Part shown: one piece after another, positions 1 through 11,291 of the stretch
Layout: each line of letters begins with the position of its first letter
Numbering within the stretch: the stretch's first letter is position 1
Source of the DNA: Ailurus styani
Taxonomy: Eukaryota; Chordata; Mammalia; Carnivora; Ailuridae
Assembly: GCA_002007465.1 (NCBI GenBank)
Contig: LNAC01000374.1
Span: forward strand, 217,655 to 281,654
DNA: 64,000 bases
Direction of reading: 5' to 3'
The notes under the pieces: generated by a model
The model's input: only the letters and a program-made list of their open reading frames with translations
Told to the model about the DNA's origin: nothing
Database searches by the model: none
Position numbers and translations under genes: made by a program

Positions 1-240
1 CAGATGTACGATATATTGACTCCACAATTCTATACATTAATCAATGGTCTTCATGGTAAATGTATTCTTAATCCCTTCCACCTATTTCACCCATCCCCTC
101 ACTGACCTCCCCTCTGGTCACCTTCTGTTTGTTCTTTATAGGTAAGAGCCTATTTTTTTGTCTTTTTCCCCTTTGTTCCATTTTGTTTTCTAAATTCCAC
201 ATATAAGTGAAAAACTGGTTTTTGCCAATTCACTTTTGTT
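1..240 (-). mobile_element. LINE-1 3'-region fragment, antisense
   Basis: The stretch reads like the reverse complement of a carnivore L1 3' untranslated region: C-rich pyrimidine runs (cacccatcccctcactgacc), then 'tttctaaattccacatataagtg', which is the complement of the L1 motif seen in sense orientation near 6400. It is degenerate and has no coding content. It runs off the left edge of the window, so its poly(A) end cannot be seen. Confidence 0.6.
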
Positions 241-1920
241 TTCCTGTGATACCCCAGTCACATAATATTAAAATTAATGAATGTGTATATATGTTCTCCT
301 ATTAATCTACCTGTTGTCAGTTCGTTTCATAGGCTCAGCTACTGAGCCTAGGAAGTTAGAAGAAAAGTTGTTTTCTCCTCTACACATGCAAACTTTCATA
401 TTTACCCTGGAATTCAGAGATAAATTTTTCACACTGACGTCTACCAAAATATTTTAAAAATATATTTAGTCTAAGTTTATTGACATTTATATTACTATAG
501 TGATAGAAGAACTAAAAAAGATTCAGCACTGGAGACAAGAGAAGTATCCAGTTAATAGACCTGGCAGGTTCCTATTCTTAAGACAGATATTGATCAGAGC
601 TGCCTCAGCAGAAAAGCAGATACAATGAGCCACTGAGAATCTCCTGTAGGACTCACAAAGCCTCTGATCATCCCAGAGTTTTGAGCTGAGTTGAAGTCAG
701 AGAGAGACAAGTGGCCTGCACTTAGTTAAGGAGGTCACAATAGCACAAAGCCAAGAAAATTTTCACATGTACTCCACTGTCCATAATTAAAGTCAGGCAT
801 TTCCTTGCAAAATTTGAAAATACGTTTTGGGAAAATCTGAGTTTACCTTTGCCAAAAATATTCACTTGAAAAACTAATCTATTTTTTGTATGTCTAAACA
901 GATGTCAAAGATGCCTTAAACCATGTTAGCATAATTATACTTTTCAAACACTTCAAAGTATTAGTCTCCCATAGAAACACGCTTATGAAAATAGATGTTA
1001 CAGCAACAAATATAAATGGAACAGACAAGTCTTCCCTGTCAATTTTAATTATCAAATGTTTATTATTAAGTTGGTAGTTAGTTTTGCACGTATTAACGTA
1101 GAATAAATTGGAACTGGCAATTACTTTAGAAGCAAAAAAAAGTTTATATTTAACTGTTTTGTAACTTTAACTTATTTTCTAAATGCCCAATGACCTGACC
1201 TTTTTAAGTGATGGAAAAAAGTATGCTGTGCCATTTTCCCCCTTGATAAGTCATGACACCCAAAGAAATGTATGCTACCAAGCTAACTAGGGATTTAAAA
1301 CAGGGTTTTAAAAGGTAAAGCATACTTATTTTATGGGTTATTTTAAATATTAATAATTACAAAGAACATAAGTTTTCTTAGAGGTTGTCTCACATTTGGA
1401 AACATGCAAAGAGGACAGATGTGACATTAATCATATACAATAATTCCAAAATAAAATTAATACCTTTGAACCAACCAATGATAACCACAAGATATTTTCT
1501 AAATATCCTTATCCACTTGAAAAAAAAACAGGTATTCTTAAAGAAATAGCTGATCCAGAAGCTGAGCAGGAAAAGTACGTGATGATCTAGACCAACTTGT
1601 GCCAGAGAATAAGGAAATTCTCGAGAACGATGAGAACCTATCAAAAAGACCCAGGAGACAATCTGAAGAGGTTTTAAGTGGCCAAATTTATAAAGTTCTA
1701 GAACTGAGTAAAAAAAAGATATAAATGAATTAGAACTTATCAAATAAGAATCCATACTGACATAAATAATGCCCAAATTAGAAGAAAAAGCTCTACCTTA
1801 GAGCTTTACCAATAAATATTGAAGGAAAGATGGTATTTAAAAATTACCATTTGGTAGCCATGACAGTAATGCTTAATTCAAAGTAGGAAGCATCAAAGAG
1901 TGAAATTTTAATACATATTA
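241..1920. other. AT-rich non-coding DNA, no recognised feature
   Basis: I recognise no repeat, exon or RNA gene here. The longest open frame (minus strand, 1390-1776, 128 codons) is low-complexity, Phe/Ile/Leu-rich and without a domain, as expected of a chance frame in AT-rich DNA. Confidence 0.55.
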
Positions 1921-1924
1921 CATA

Positions 1925-2085
1925 TACATACACATACACAAAGAGAGAAAGAGAAAGAATGACAATGGGGAATGTGATAGAAGGCTAACAAGTAAGGGAT
2001 TTGGGAAATGGGTATATAGATTTCTCTGCACTCACTTTCCAGCCTTTCCACTACCATAACGCTGTATCAAAGTTTTAAAGTCGCT
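1925..2085 (+). mobile_element. Possible old L1 3'-end fragment
   Basis: A stretch with 'agagagaaagagaaagaatg' followed by 'aaatgggtatatagatttctctgcactc' resembles the degraded 3' end of L1M-type elements. The match is weak and has no clear poly(A) tail, so the call is tentative. Confidence 0.3.
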
Positions 2086-2284
2086 GGCCTCATTATTTCA
2101 GACTCCATTAATCCAGCCCGCAAAAGAGAATTTTCATTTGTTAACAATGTTTTATTCTTAAATTATTTCCTTCAGGATTTCTGTCGATTTACAATAGCTA
2201 TATTTGAAATTTGCAGGAAGAAAGTAATTTTTAAATAGTTTCAAATTTTTTGTAGAAAAAACTAATAAAGGCCAGAGTTTAATG

Positions 2285-2900
2285 TTTTAAATATTCAACA
2301 AATATTTACTGCAGGTTTACTATTTATAAAGTCAGAGAGTATTCTAGGTTCTCGATTCAAAATGAGGTTCTCCAGGAAGAAAGGAACAAAATAGCTATGC
2401 ATTCAATAAAGAATGAATCCCACTGCACACTTTTGGGGATAGGGGAAGAATTGGTCTTTTTTTAATGCACACCAGTGTGCTTCTTCTATCAATTTAATCT
2501 CCGAATCCTTTGTGCAACACCTTTAGTGGGCAAAGCCTTCTCTCTGATTCTGTGTCAAAGACCATGCAAAAAACACATAGATCTTATTTTTCATGAACTT
2601 AAATTTTAAAAGAAGAGATAAGCAGGGGAATTTTAAAAGAAGAGATAAGTAATGCTAATATAATGGAAACCAAAATATGGAGCTATGGGAAGAAACTTTC
2701 TTCCTTTTGAAGAAAATCTTTTTTTTTCTTTTCTTTCTTTGGGAGATCTGTTAAGGTTTCTAGAAGAAAGGGATCTGATCTGCCCCATTATAGATGCATC
2801 TATGCTACTATAGGTAGATTGGTCTAGACAGAAGGAAAAGCTGCTTTTAAAAAGTCTGGAAAATGCAGGTTATGTTTTGAGAAAAGAGAGTAATCATAGG
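2285..2900 (-). repeat. Ancient L2-like repeat, antisense, degraded
   Basis: It starts with 'attcaacaaatatttactg' and continues through 'attctaggttctc' and later 'gggatctgatctg', the pattern of an old L2-related element read backwards. Divergence is high. It contains the short tandem duplication at 2602-2649. Confidence 0.4.
2602..2649. repeat. 21-bp tandem duplication, period 27
   Basis: A 21-bp unit (aattttaaaagaagagataag) occurs at 2602-2622 and again at 2629-2649, separated by 'cagggg'. The two copies are identical, which points to a fairly recent slippage-type duplication. Confidence 0.85.
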
Positions 2901-2994
2901 GTCAAGTCATAAACGGAGGCCAGCAAACTATTCTTTCCTGCCTTGACATTCTTTGAAAGACAAAAACCTGTGAGATTTTTGTGAGATAACAGAA

Positions 2995-3775
2995 TATATG
3001 TATACACATTGGTCTCTGCCCACAGTTCCTGGAACAGAATTCCTAAAGTCCTTGTAATTTCCTAAGTGATAGGAGCAGTAGGAGGGTCTTTTGTTCTAAT
3101 GAGGCAACTCCGAGTGGGCTCCTGGATGTCTCCAAGATGGAGGCTGGTCACCAGCAAGACTGAGCCATGATTTGAAGCTTGGGATTTTCAGCTCCACTCA
3201 CCCTCCGACCCATCCTCCAGAGAAAGGAGAGGGGATGAAAATGAAGTTAAAAATTGATCATGTCTGTGTGACAAAGCTTCCATAAATTTCTAATAGTAGA
3301 CATTTAGGGGATCTTCCAGATTGGAGAACACATCCACACTGGGAGGGGGTTGTACTTCACCTCTATGGGAATGAAACCTTCTGTGCTCAGGACCCTTCAA
3401 GACTTCACCCTATGTGTCTTTTCATCTGGTTATTCATCTGCATATTTCATCATGTCTTTTAATAAACTTGTAAATGTAAGTAAGTGTTTTGCTCTAACAA
3501 ATTAATTGAACCCAAAGAGAGGGCTTTGGAACTTCTGATCTGTAGCTGGTTAGCTAAAAGCACAGGCAACAACTTGGGCTTGCAATTGGCATCTGAAGTG
3601 TAGGGCTGAGGGTGGGGTGGTCTTGTAAGACTGAGACTTTAACCTGTGGAATCTGATGCTGTCTCTGGGTAGATAGTGCCAGAACTGAGTTGAATTATAG
3701 GACATTTAGCTAGTTCACAGAGACTTGCTTGTTATTTGGGGGAGGGGGAAGGGGGTGGAAACCTCCACACATTTG
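2995..3775 (+). mobile_element. Solo LTR of an old ERVL-type retrovirus-like element
   Basis: The sequence has the order expected of a long terminal repeat: a U3-like body ('ggtctctgcccacagttcctgg', 'gtgggctcctggatgtctcc'), an AATAAA polyadenylation signal at about 3460, then a U5-like part ending in 'cctccacacatttggtg'. Directly after it, 'tttggtgatcagaagc' (about 3772-3787) resembles the leucine-tRNA primer-binding site of ERVL elements. I see no gag or pol after it, so it is a solo or truncated remnant. It is diverged and non-functional. Subfamily not determined. Confidence 0.6.
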
Positions 3776-3789
3776 GTGATCAGAAGCAA

Positions 3790-5095
3790 AATGTTTCATG
3801 TGACTAGTAAAGGAGACACACAGGAGGGAAAGTCATAGTCGAGAAGAACTGGGTGTTTCTAGGGGAAAAAAACTGAGATTTTTCCATTTACAGACTCCAG
3901 TCTCTGGAAAAGTACAATTCAAGTCATCTCTACAAATTATATGAAATCATTTGGTTTGGTTTTTCCCATTATTCCATTCAGAGCCGTCAGATGCAATCCT
4001 GAGATCATAAAGATTGGGCTCTGCTGATCATTCTCACAATACAAAGTGAATTTTATTAGACAGGAACCTGGAAATTATATCTGGCATTAAAAATATTGTT
4101 GACATCGGAGTTTTTAAAAATGACATTTTGGTCTATTTTATAAACCAAACCAACACGTGCATTTCTAGCCTTTATTAAGATGACATGAACTGCAAAGATA
4201 ATGTTTCATTAAATTACTTTCTGCCTCGTTGACTAAAATGTAAAACAATTTCTGATTTTGGTAGTTGCCATTCATAATAATCAACTGTAAGGAAGTTTTA
4301 TTGTGCGAAATTTTAAAAATATCTAAGCACAGACAATGTGCTATAAATATGTAAGCATGTAGGTTTTAATTTGGACTCAGACTGGTTTGTTAGCATTTGA
4401 AAAACAGTGATCAGAAGCCCATATTTCATGGATTGCTCCCCCAAGTGTTTCAGCCCTTTTTCTCCAGTGCTAAAGGAGTTGTTATTTAACCTAAAGAATA
4501 TAAGACTTTTTTTCCCCACTAGAGGAATAAATGGTCAAGATGTGGGTCAACTAGAAAGTATCCAGGTACCTCAACTCCTGCAGAAGAGAAGGATTTAGCA
4601 AGGCTAACAGCCAATATCTGCAAGAGCCATTGTCTCAGCCTAAAGACTCTTCTGACTTTTTCTGAAAGATCATGCCACCTGATCTGACTTGAAGTTTAGC
4701 TGAACAAATCTGCCTATGTACTGTTTCAATTGCCTTATGAACCTTTCATTCATGGTGCTTGACAGAATGCCTACAATGACAGTAAGCTGGAACATCAAGC
4801 TTACTGACTCTTTGCCCCCTTTTTCACCTCTTTGATAATAAATATTTATATATGTGACAGAATTTGGCCTGAGACAACAGGGTTACCTCACCTGTAAACA
4901 AGATTGTGGACAACTGTAGCCCTCAGTGACCATTAACTTCTAGAGGTTACCAATACCTACCAAAATAATGTCATAATTTTGAATGACCAAGTTGGCTTAC
5001 AGAAGTTTGTAATAGAAGGTCTCCTACTAATATTTTCAATAGTCTTGTAAACATTATAGTATTGGGAGACAAGTAAAAATGTTTCAACAAAGTCT
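3790..5095. other. Non-coding DNA, no recognised feature
   Basis: I find no convincing repeat or gene. Short open frames overlap on both strands near 4313-4598 but show no domain or codon signature. Confidence 0.5.
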
Positions 5096-5570
5096 AGAGG
5101 GGCTTGGCATTGAATGAATATTGATGGCACACAAAGTGCTAGAGGCCTGGGGGTACCAATATAGGCTCTAAAGGTAGAGACATCGAGGAATTTATGGTCC
5201 AGTGGAAAAATAGATGCTTAAGTGTTTAAGTATAATACAACCTGATGGGTATAAAGACAGAGATATGCATATAAAATTGGGAGTGAGAAGTTTCTTAAGA
5301 TAAAGAAAAACTTCCTGGATAAAGAATCTTTTATTTGAGTCTTAAAGAAAAAATAAGATTTACCCATGAAAAGTCCAACAATAGGAAAAGGGTTTATAGT
5401 GGCAAAGACACATAAAAAACAAATAGCATGTTGTATAATGAGGACCACAAAGAGTTAGGTTCCCCTCCATTGTAAAATACCAGGTGGGTAGATACGAAAA
5501 TGAGCAGAAGAGCCATAGAGTCTGGTCATAGAACTGTGAGTTGCTTTCAAGAAGCTTGGTGCTTAGTCAA
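5095..5570 (-). repeat. Ancient L2-like repeat, segment 1
   Basis: Degraded sequence with the recurring order found elsewhere in this window (rearranged words such as 'gaggcctggggg', 'cttcctggataaag', 'cttttatttgagtcttaaag', 'catagagtctggtcatag'). It appears to continue after two L1 insertions, at 5990-6320 and 6775-7110. The family name is a best guess. Confidence 0.4.
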
Positions 5571-5835
5571 AGTTCACCAGCTTTTTCAAATATCAGCACC
5601 TGTTTTTAACATGGATGAATTTAGGGCTTCCACATGATCATCAGTATAATTTTACTATTCATACACATTTAAAAATACACAAAATCAGAAAGTTACTACA
5701 AATTCACTGACATTTAGGAGTTTATTACTTACATTACTAATCATAACTTGTATCTATGTACTTTTGAGAAGTAGTCATGGATACATGTGTAAGAAATATT
5801 ATTTGTTCAGCCTGTAATCAAAGACTGCTATAGTT

Positions 5836-5968
5836 ATTAAGGAGGGCACTTATTGCATTGAGCACTGGGTATTATATATAAGTGATGAATCACTAAATTC
5901 TACTCCTGAAACCAATATTACATGATATGTTAACTAACTAGAATTCATTAAAAATTTGAAAAATAAAG
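5836..5968 (+). mobile_element. L1 3'-end fragment, sense
   Basis: It contains 'attaaggagggcactt', 'gagcactgggtattatat', 'gatgaatcactaaattc' and 'tatgttaactaactagaatt', the hallmark 3' terminus of carnivore L1 elements. A short A-rich tail follows. It has no coding sequence. Confidence 0.85.
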
Positions 5969-5984
5969 ATTGCAGCCAGCATAG

Positions 5985-6320
5985 GTCTGCAAACATTAAC
6001 CAAAATTTTTAAATATTCCTAAGGGTCTATAGGCCACAAACTGGGTACCATACTGCAACTCATTAAAAGTCAATGAAGGCTTTCAAACCCAAAAGAGAGG
6101 TGGTCAGAATTGCATGGTGTAGCCAGACCCTAGATAAGGAGAGCAGAAGGACTGTGGGGTAGCTCTTCACTTGAGAGATGCTGAATGAGGGCAGTGAAAA
6201 AGTGAAATGCTCACTATGTATCAGTACAGAGTACACTATGCTCAGTATGTAATGACTTAGGTGAGTGATAGTGACATTAGTAAACAGGAAGAAATTTAGG
6301 ATGGCAGGTGGCCATTAGCA
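5985..6320 (-). repeat. Ancient L2-like repeat, segment 2
   Basis: Words such as 'gtctataggccacaaactggg', 'gaggtggtcagaattgcatgg' and 'gcaggtggcca' continue the same old element interrupted by the L1 piece at 5836-5968. Highly diverged. Confidence 0.35.
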
Positions 6321-6324
6321 ATGA

Positions 6325-6768
6325 TAGGAATGGACCTAGAAGGTATTATGCTAAGTGAAATAAGTCAGTCAGAGAAAGACAAATACCATATGATTTCACT
6401 CATGTGGAACTTAAGAAACCAAACAAATGAACATAGGGGAAGGGAAGGAAAAATAAAATAAGATGAAGTTAGAGGGCCCCCGGGGCAAATAATAATAATA
6501 ATAAATAAATTTTTTAAAAAAGATGAAGTTAGAGGGGAAGGTAAACCATAAGAGATGCTGAACTCTAGGAAACAAACAGGGTTGCTGGAGGGGTGGTGAG
6601 TAGGGGGAGATGGGGTAACTGGGTGATGGACATTAAGGAGGGCACTTGATGGAATGAACATTGGGTGTTGTAAGCAACTGATGTATCACTAAATTGCATA
6701 CCTGAAACTAATAATACACTATATGTTAACTAAATTGAATTTAAATAAAGAATTTATTATTTAAAAAA
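6325..6768 (+). mobile_element. L1 3'-end fragment, sense, with a nested mini-insertion
   Basis: It runs through the classic terminus: 'ggtattatgctaagtgaaat', 'agtcagtcagagaaagac', 'ccatatgatttcactcatg', a G-rich 'ggtggtgagtagggggag', 'attaaggagggcacttga', and ends 'ttaactaaattgaatttaaa' plus an A-rich tail. The interval 6477-6519 does not belong to it; that is a separate insertion flanked by a 17-bp duplication. Confidence 0.88.
6477..6519 (+). mobile_element. Extremely truncated L1 insertion (43 bp) with 17-bp TSD
   Basis: Between two perfect 17-bp copies of aagatgaagttagaggg (6460-6476 and 6520-6536) lie 43 bases: 'cccccggggcaaataataa' followed by an A/T-rich tail. The first bases match the last nucleotides of the young L1 elements in this window, whose antisense copies at 46470, 52779 and 58189 begin after poly(T) with 'tttgccc(c/a)agggg' or a close variant. 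This fits target-primed reverse transcription aborted almost immediately. Confidence 0.75.
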
Positions 6769-6774
6769 TGGGAA

Positions 6775-7190
6775 GTGGTGAATTTGTTTTGGACATGCTG
6801 AGTTGAGCTGATGTGAAGTAAGAAAATGTATAGCAGGCAGATAAACACTTGTAAAGTTAAAAGCGTCCACAGCACACAACTGGTGGTAGCCTAAAATCTA
6901 TGAGACCACACAAGGAGAGTAGTTATAGAGTAAGAAAGAAGGATAATACCATGAATTGTAGAAAATACCAAAACTTAAAGGGTTAGAAAAAAAAGTGAAG
7001 GAGACAGAGAAGGAAAAGAGGCATCAAGGAAACCAGGAAAGTTTGGGACCACAGAGTTCACTGGGAGGAAAGAGTTTGAAGTAGGAAGGAACGATGATAT
7101 GTGTTCAGTGCAGTTCATGAAGAATCATGTAACACAGTGGGCTGCTGCTAGGAAGTGAGAAAATGAGAAATAGAGCCAGAAGCAGCTTAA
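6775..7190 (-). repeat. Ancient L2-like repeat, segment 3
   Basis: 'gttttggacatgctgagttgag', then 'agagaaggaaaagaggcatcaagg' and 'gaggaaagagtttgaagtagg' continue the old dispersed element seen at 5095-5570 and 5985-6320. No coding sense remains. Confidence 0.4.
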
Positions 7191-7194
7191 AAAT

Positions 7195-7325
7195 CATCTA
7201 ATCTATTCTAAACCTCTCATTTTGCAGATAGGAAATTGAAGTTCAGAGAGATTTGGTGCCTAATTCATAATGAACTGTTAATGGCAGAGCTGGAGTTTGA
7301 ATCAAATCCCATAATAGAAGACAAG
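7195..7325 (+). repeat. MIR SINE relic
   Basis: It shows the MIR core order 'ctcattttgcagataggaaa', 'ttgaagttcagagaga', 'atggcagagctggagtttga', 'atcaaatccc' in sense orientation, degraded as expected for this ancient mammalian SINE. Confidence 0.75.
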
Positions 7326-7408
7326 TACTCACAAAACTGTTATTAAAGTCTGATAATTAAAACTAGCTGAGGCCAGTGTCCTAGTTTTCTTAAGATCATA
7401 AGTAAAAA

Positions 7409-7577
7409 GGGACACCTGGGTGGCTTAGTCAGTTAAGTGTCTGCCTTTGGCTCAGGTCATGATCCCTAGGTCGAGTTAGGCTCCTTGGTCAGTGGGGACC
7501 CTGCTTCTCCCTCTGCCTGCTGCTCCCCCTGTGGGCTCTCTCTGACAAATAAATAAATAAAGTCTTAAAAAAAAAAA
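7409..7577 (+). mobile_element. CAN-SINE (SINEC), somewhat diverged
   Basis: Head 'gggacacctgggtggctta', tRNA-like body 'gctcaggtcatgatcc', CT-rich segment and 'aaataaataaataaagtctt' followed by a poly(A) tail. It carries a deletion in the body ('ctaggtcgagttagg') and is shorter than the usual ~200 bp. Confidence 0.93.
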
Positions 7578-7911
7578 CAAGTAATGAGGGTACAGTCTTT
7601 ACAAAAACACTGCAGTTTCCAGGAACGTATTGGCCTGGGCATCTCATCAGCTTAACTTATTGGTGTTGCCTAATCTGCAAATCTATAAAATTTGCATAAT
7701 GTATTTTATCCCAACATATAGGCACAGTGTGTCCTTCCACTCCTCTGTGCTGGGGACTGGAACTCAGGGATTAGACCCTGGCATGGATTTACTTATAGTT
7801 TCTTATCCCCCTTCCAGATCCAACCATGATGATAGCATACTCCCTTGCTGAGGAAAAAAATTTTGGTATCCATGAGACAACTAATGGACAACTGCAGACC
7901 CCTTCCAAGTA

Positions 7912-8031
7912 GTTAACCATAAGGGTTGCTGAACTCTAGCCAATAAACTGAGGGTCGCTAGAGGGGAGGTAGGTGGGGGGAAGGGGTAAGTGGGTGATGG
8001 ACATTAAGGAGAGCACTTGATGTAATGAGCT
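7912..8031 (+). mobile_element. L1 3'-end fragment, sense, abruptly cut
   Basis: 'gttaaccataagggttgctgaactctag', 'gaggggaggtaggtggggg', 'gggtgatggacattaagga' and 'gcacttgatgtaatgagc' are L1 3'-terminal words. The match stops in mid-motif at 8030, where a second copy of an 18-bp sequence from 7636 begins. Confidence 0.8.
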
Positions 8032-8052
8032 TGGGCATCTCATCAGCTTCAA

Positions 8053-8055
<3 letters not shown>

Positions 8056-8090
<35 letters not shown>
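8056..8090. repeat. (TG)n microsatellite
   Basis: About 17 uninterrupted GT dinucleotides. A shorter interrupted GT tract lies at 8495-8512. Confidence 0.97.
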
Positions 8091-8091
<1 letters not shown>

Positions 8092-8514
8092 GTATGTTCT
8101 ATATCAAATACTTTTATATTGAGTAAATCCTTTTGTAGCATAATCCCATGATAAATATAAACAGTTTGGTAAGGGAAGGGCAAGTTGGTTTCCAGTTTTC
8201 ATGGCAAAATCAATGGAGTAAATGTATTGCAGTCTCTCTGAGTTTATACCTTTTGCAGCTTTGATAGACTTTACGGAAAATAAACATTTTAATTTTAAAA
8301 GTTCAAATATCCTAAGTTTCATAAGGTTGAAACAGTTTAAAGTCTTCCTTTTGGAATGGTGTTTGTGGTCTTTTTTAAAAAGGGATTATATGAGTTATAT
8401 TTTCAACCTAGAATAGAATTTAAAGAAATATACTATATACTGACGATATGAAATAATCCTTTCAGAAAAGAAAGTTTGTGTTTTAGTTTTCATTTGTGTG
8501 TGTGTGTGTCTGTT

Positions 8515-9830
8515 TACAAGAAAATCAGTTCTTGTCCCAAAAATTCTGAAAATTTATAGAACACAACTACAAAAATAAGCAACCTGGTAATTTTCAGGGA
8601 ACAAAAACATTAGAAAGGTAGTATAAAGGATATTTTGTTTTCATTTCCACTGATACAGTGAAAGCAGCAAGAGTCAATGGTTTGCTTTCTGTTATGTTGG
8701 CAGTGACGGTGGTGGTATGGTTTTCAGAGAATGAGGGCTCTTGCTGACTTTAGTGTAGTATTTACTGTGAAGTAGTAAGCTAAAGGCAAACATTTTGTTG
8801 AAATTCCCCATAGTCTATCATATAACTCTGATTTCTCTAGTATTATATTTTAAGATAACCACGAGATGATAAAACACATTATAATCAGTACCTATGGAGC
8901 CATTGGACAAGCTAATTCCAATCTCCCAGGGCTTTTTTAGGCTTAAGAAGTAGTTAATTCAATCAAGGAGGAGAAAGATGTCCAAACACTGTACCCCTTT
9001 AGATGTGAACTGAGTTAGGTTTCACAACTATACTAAAGATACCTAATTTAGTTCCATATGTTGAAATGCTTAAGGTCTAAAATTATGTTCAGCTTTTAGA
9101 GGAACTGGTGTGAAGGGTAAACTTTGAAACCTTGTCCTCACAGAGAAAAGGCAATGGCTTTAAAAATTGATTAAAATACACAAATCAAACCAGACATGGC
9201 AAATAGCACTTTATTTTCACAAAGTTACATCACTCTTGGCATGAAATGAAATAAAGTCCCAAACATAAATGGTCAGCTATGTTGATCTCAAGATAAATGT
9301 CACTCCTGAACATTTCTCTGTATTAGATGGAAAGCACTAGTGTTGACTCCTTACCCCATAAGAGGCACCCCTGTACTTAGGGGAGTAGCCACAGCATGTC
9401 CCAGGAGCAAAGGGGCACTGTGAGCCCAGGCAGTGTCTCACTACTGCCTAGGGCTGATGTAGCAGGTCAGATCACTTTGCTTCACTTACTTGTCATTATC
9501 TTAAAAAAATAATAGTAGTACATTACTGCAGCAAGTGCTCCAAATATAACTCAAATTTCCTGAGGGAAGGTACAAGTTCTCTTTGAATTGGTCCACTAAC
9601 AGAATTCTCCTAATCTTGTTTTATAAAAGATAATTTCCTTATGGACCACAAGGAAGATGTCTTGGAAGGATTAGGGATTTACCTGAAACTTTAGGGAAAA
9701 TTTTCTTTCCAAAGACACTTCATTGATAGCTTTAAAAAACAGGACCGTCAATCTATTTGAAAAGATAGATTTGGTCAAACTGAGGTGGTTGTCTTAAGCT
9801 TGAGGCCATCCATGAAATGTTGTTAAGAAC
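8515..9830. other. Non-coding DNA; possible minus-strand poly(A) site near 9200
   Basis: I recognise no repeat. On the minus strand an AATAAA (about 9206-9211) is followed by a GT-rich stretch, the arrangement of a polyadenylation site, but no open frame or splice structure supports a gene. Confidence 0.4.
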
Positions 9831-9842
9831 TAAGCAGTTTAT

Positions 9843-9966
9843 GGGTGGCTCAGTCATTAAGAACCTGCCTTCAGCTCAGGTCATGATCCCAGGGTCCTGC
9901 AATCAAGTCCCACAACGGGCTCCCTGCTCAGTGAGGAGTCTGCTTCCCCCTCTCACTCTCCCTTTG

Positions 9967-10015
<49 letters not shown>

Positions 10016-10045
10016 AAATGAATAAAATCTTAGTTTAAAAAAAAG
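9843..10045 (+). mobile_element. CAN-SINE (SINEC) with long CT repeat
   Basis: It starts slightly inside the SINE head ('gggtggctcagtcattaag') and runs through 'gctcaggtcatgatcccagg', a long (CT)n tract (about 9970-10010) and 'aaataaatgaataaaatctta' into poly(A). Near-matching flanks 'aagcagtttat' (9832-9842) and 'aagcaatttat' (about 10047-10057) look like a TSD. Confidence 0.93.
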
Positions 10046-10059
10046 AAGCAATTTATTTC

Positions 10060-11267
10060 TCTTGATATACAAAGTCGAATATCTGAGCTAAAGACTATTC
10101 GGTTACATTTTTATAATGCAATGAATGAGAATAAAAAACAGCAATTAATTATCATTGTTATTTCCTAAGATGATAAAAACATAAGAACTTTTTGAGGAAA
10201 ATTTTTATTTTTTAAAAAGTTTAAATATTACTGGAAATGGAAACTATTGCCAATCACAACAGTCTTTTCAAGAAATTTTTACCTTTTCAGCTAATTAGCT
10301 AGTCTAAATTAAACAGAACTCTTGGTAGTAGCTATGACTGGGGCTAAGATATTATATATTGAGAAATAGATATATTAGGAGGAATAAGTTCTAACCTGGA
10401 GAAAAAAAGCACCACTAATCTTCTCAGTGAAGCTGGTTTCCCCTTCATCAATGGATTTCCTATTAACTTGGTGAGCATGGTATCCTCCAGGTCTTCCTGA
10501 GGATAAATAATCACATTCCTACTTCTCTGAACCCATCCCTTCCTGCCCCATCTGCCAGAGCAGCTTTGCCCTCTTACTTCTTTTAGTGCAGCTCAAAGCT
10601 TTCCAAGTTTCTGGGTGCCAATTTAGAAGGTATTCCAACTGCTCATGCCAGAGTGTTGAAACCTGTGACGCGGAAAGATGCGCCATATTGACAAATTCTT
10701 GCATGTCTATCGGGGGCCTCCAAGACGTTCTTCATGGTCTCTTGGTTTCTGCCAATACAAACTAACCAAGTCCTGAATGTTCATTTGGTCTCTAATCTTT
10801 GCCTCTGACGCAGGCCCAACACTTCTCTCTCCAAGCTATTCTGGGATTTGACTCTGATTATTGTTTTGTTGGTCAGGAGTGCATAAAAGTGCTAATGCTG
10901 AGAGCAAGCACTGTGTTTGTAGTCTTTGTCCTCAAATATGAGAAAATGGGCTTTTTCTACAAAGGGTTTGAGGGAATCTATGGATTCAAGGCTCTCAAGT
11001 ACACCTATTTAAGTGTACCCAACTCAAGCCCTGGGATCCCCCTGCTCCCAAAGCACAACTCTGACTCTGACATAGGATGTTTCCCTGAGCTGAAAATTCA
11101 AACTCCTCTAAAGTCTTTTCCAATTATACATGGAATTGTACATGGGCAAGGGATATGAGTTCAGTCTCATGCCCGTGGCTTATGTGGCCCTCTAGTTGCA
11201 GAAGATGAAAGTCTCTTGACATATCGTCAAAAAGGTTTTTTGAACATCACACTGAACTTGAAGTTAT
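10060..11267. other. Non-coding DNA, no recognised feature
   Basis: A few CpG dinucleotides sit near 10660-10740, and a 119-codon frame spans 10799-11158 on the plus strand. Neither has recognisable domain content or a splice context I can defend. Confidence 0.45.
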
Positions 11268-11291
11268 TAATAACATATCTAAGCAGCACCT

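Noticed and set aside
9960..10010. CT repeat considered as a separate microsatellite or CRISPR-like array
   Set aside because: It is the internal pyrimidine tract of a CAN-SINE. No spaced repeats exist anywhere in the window, and CRISPR is not expected in a mammal.
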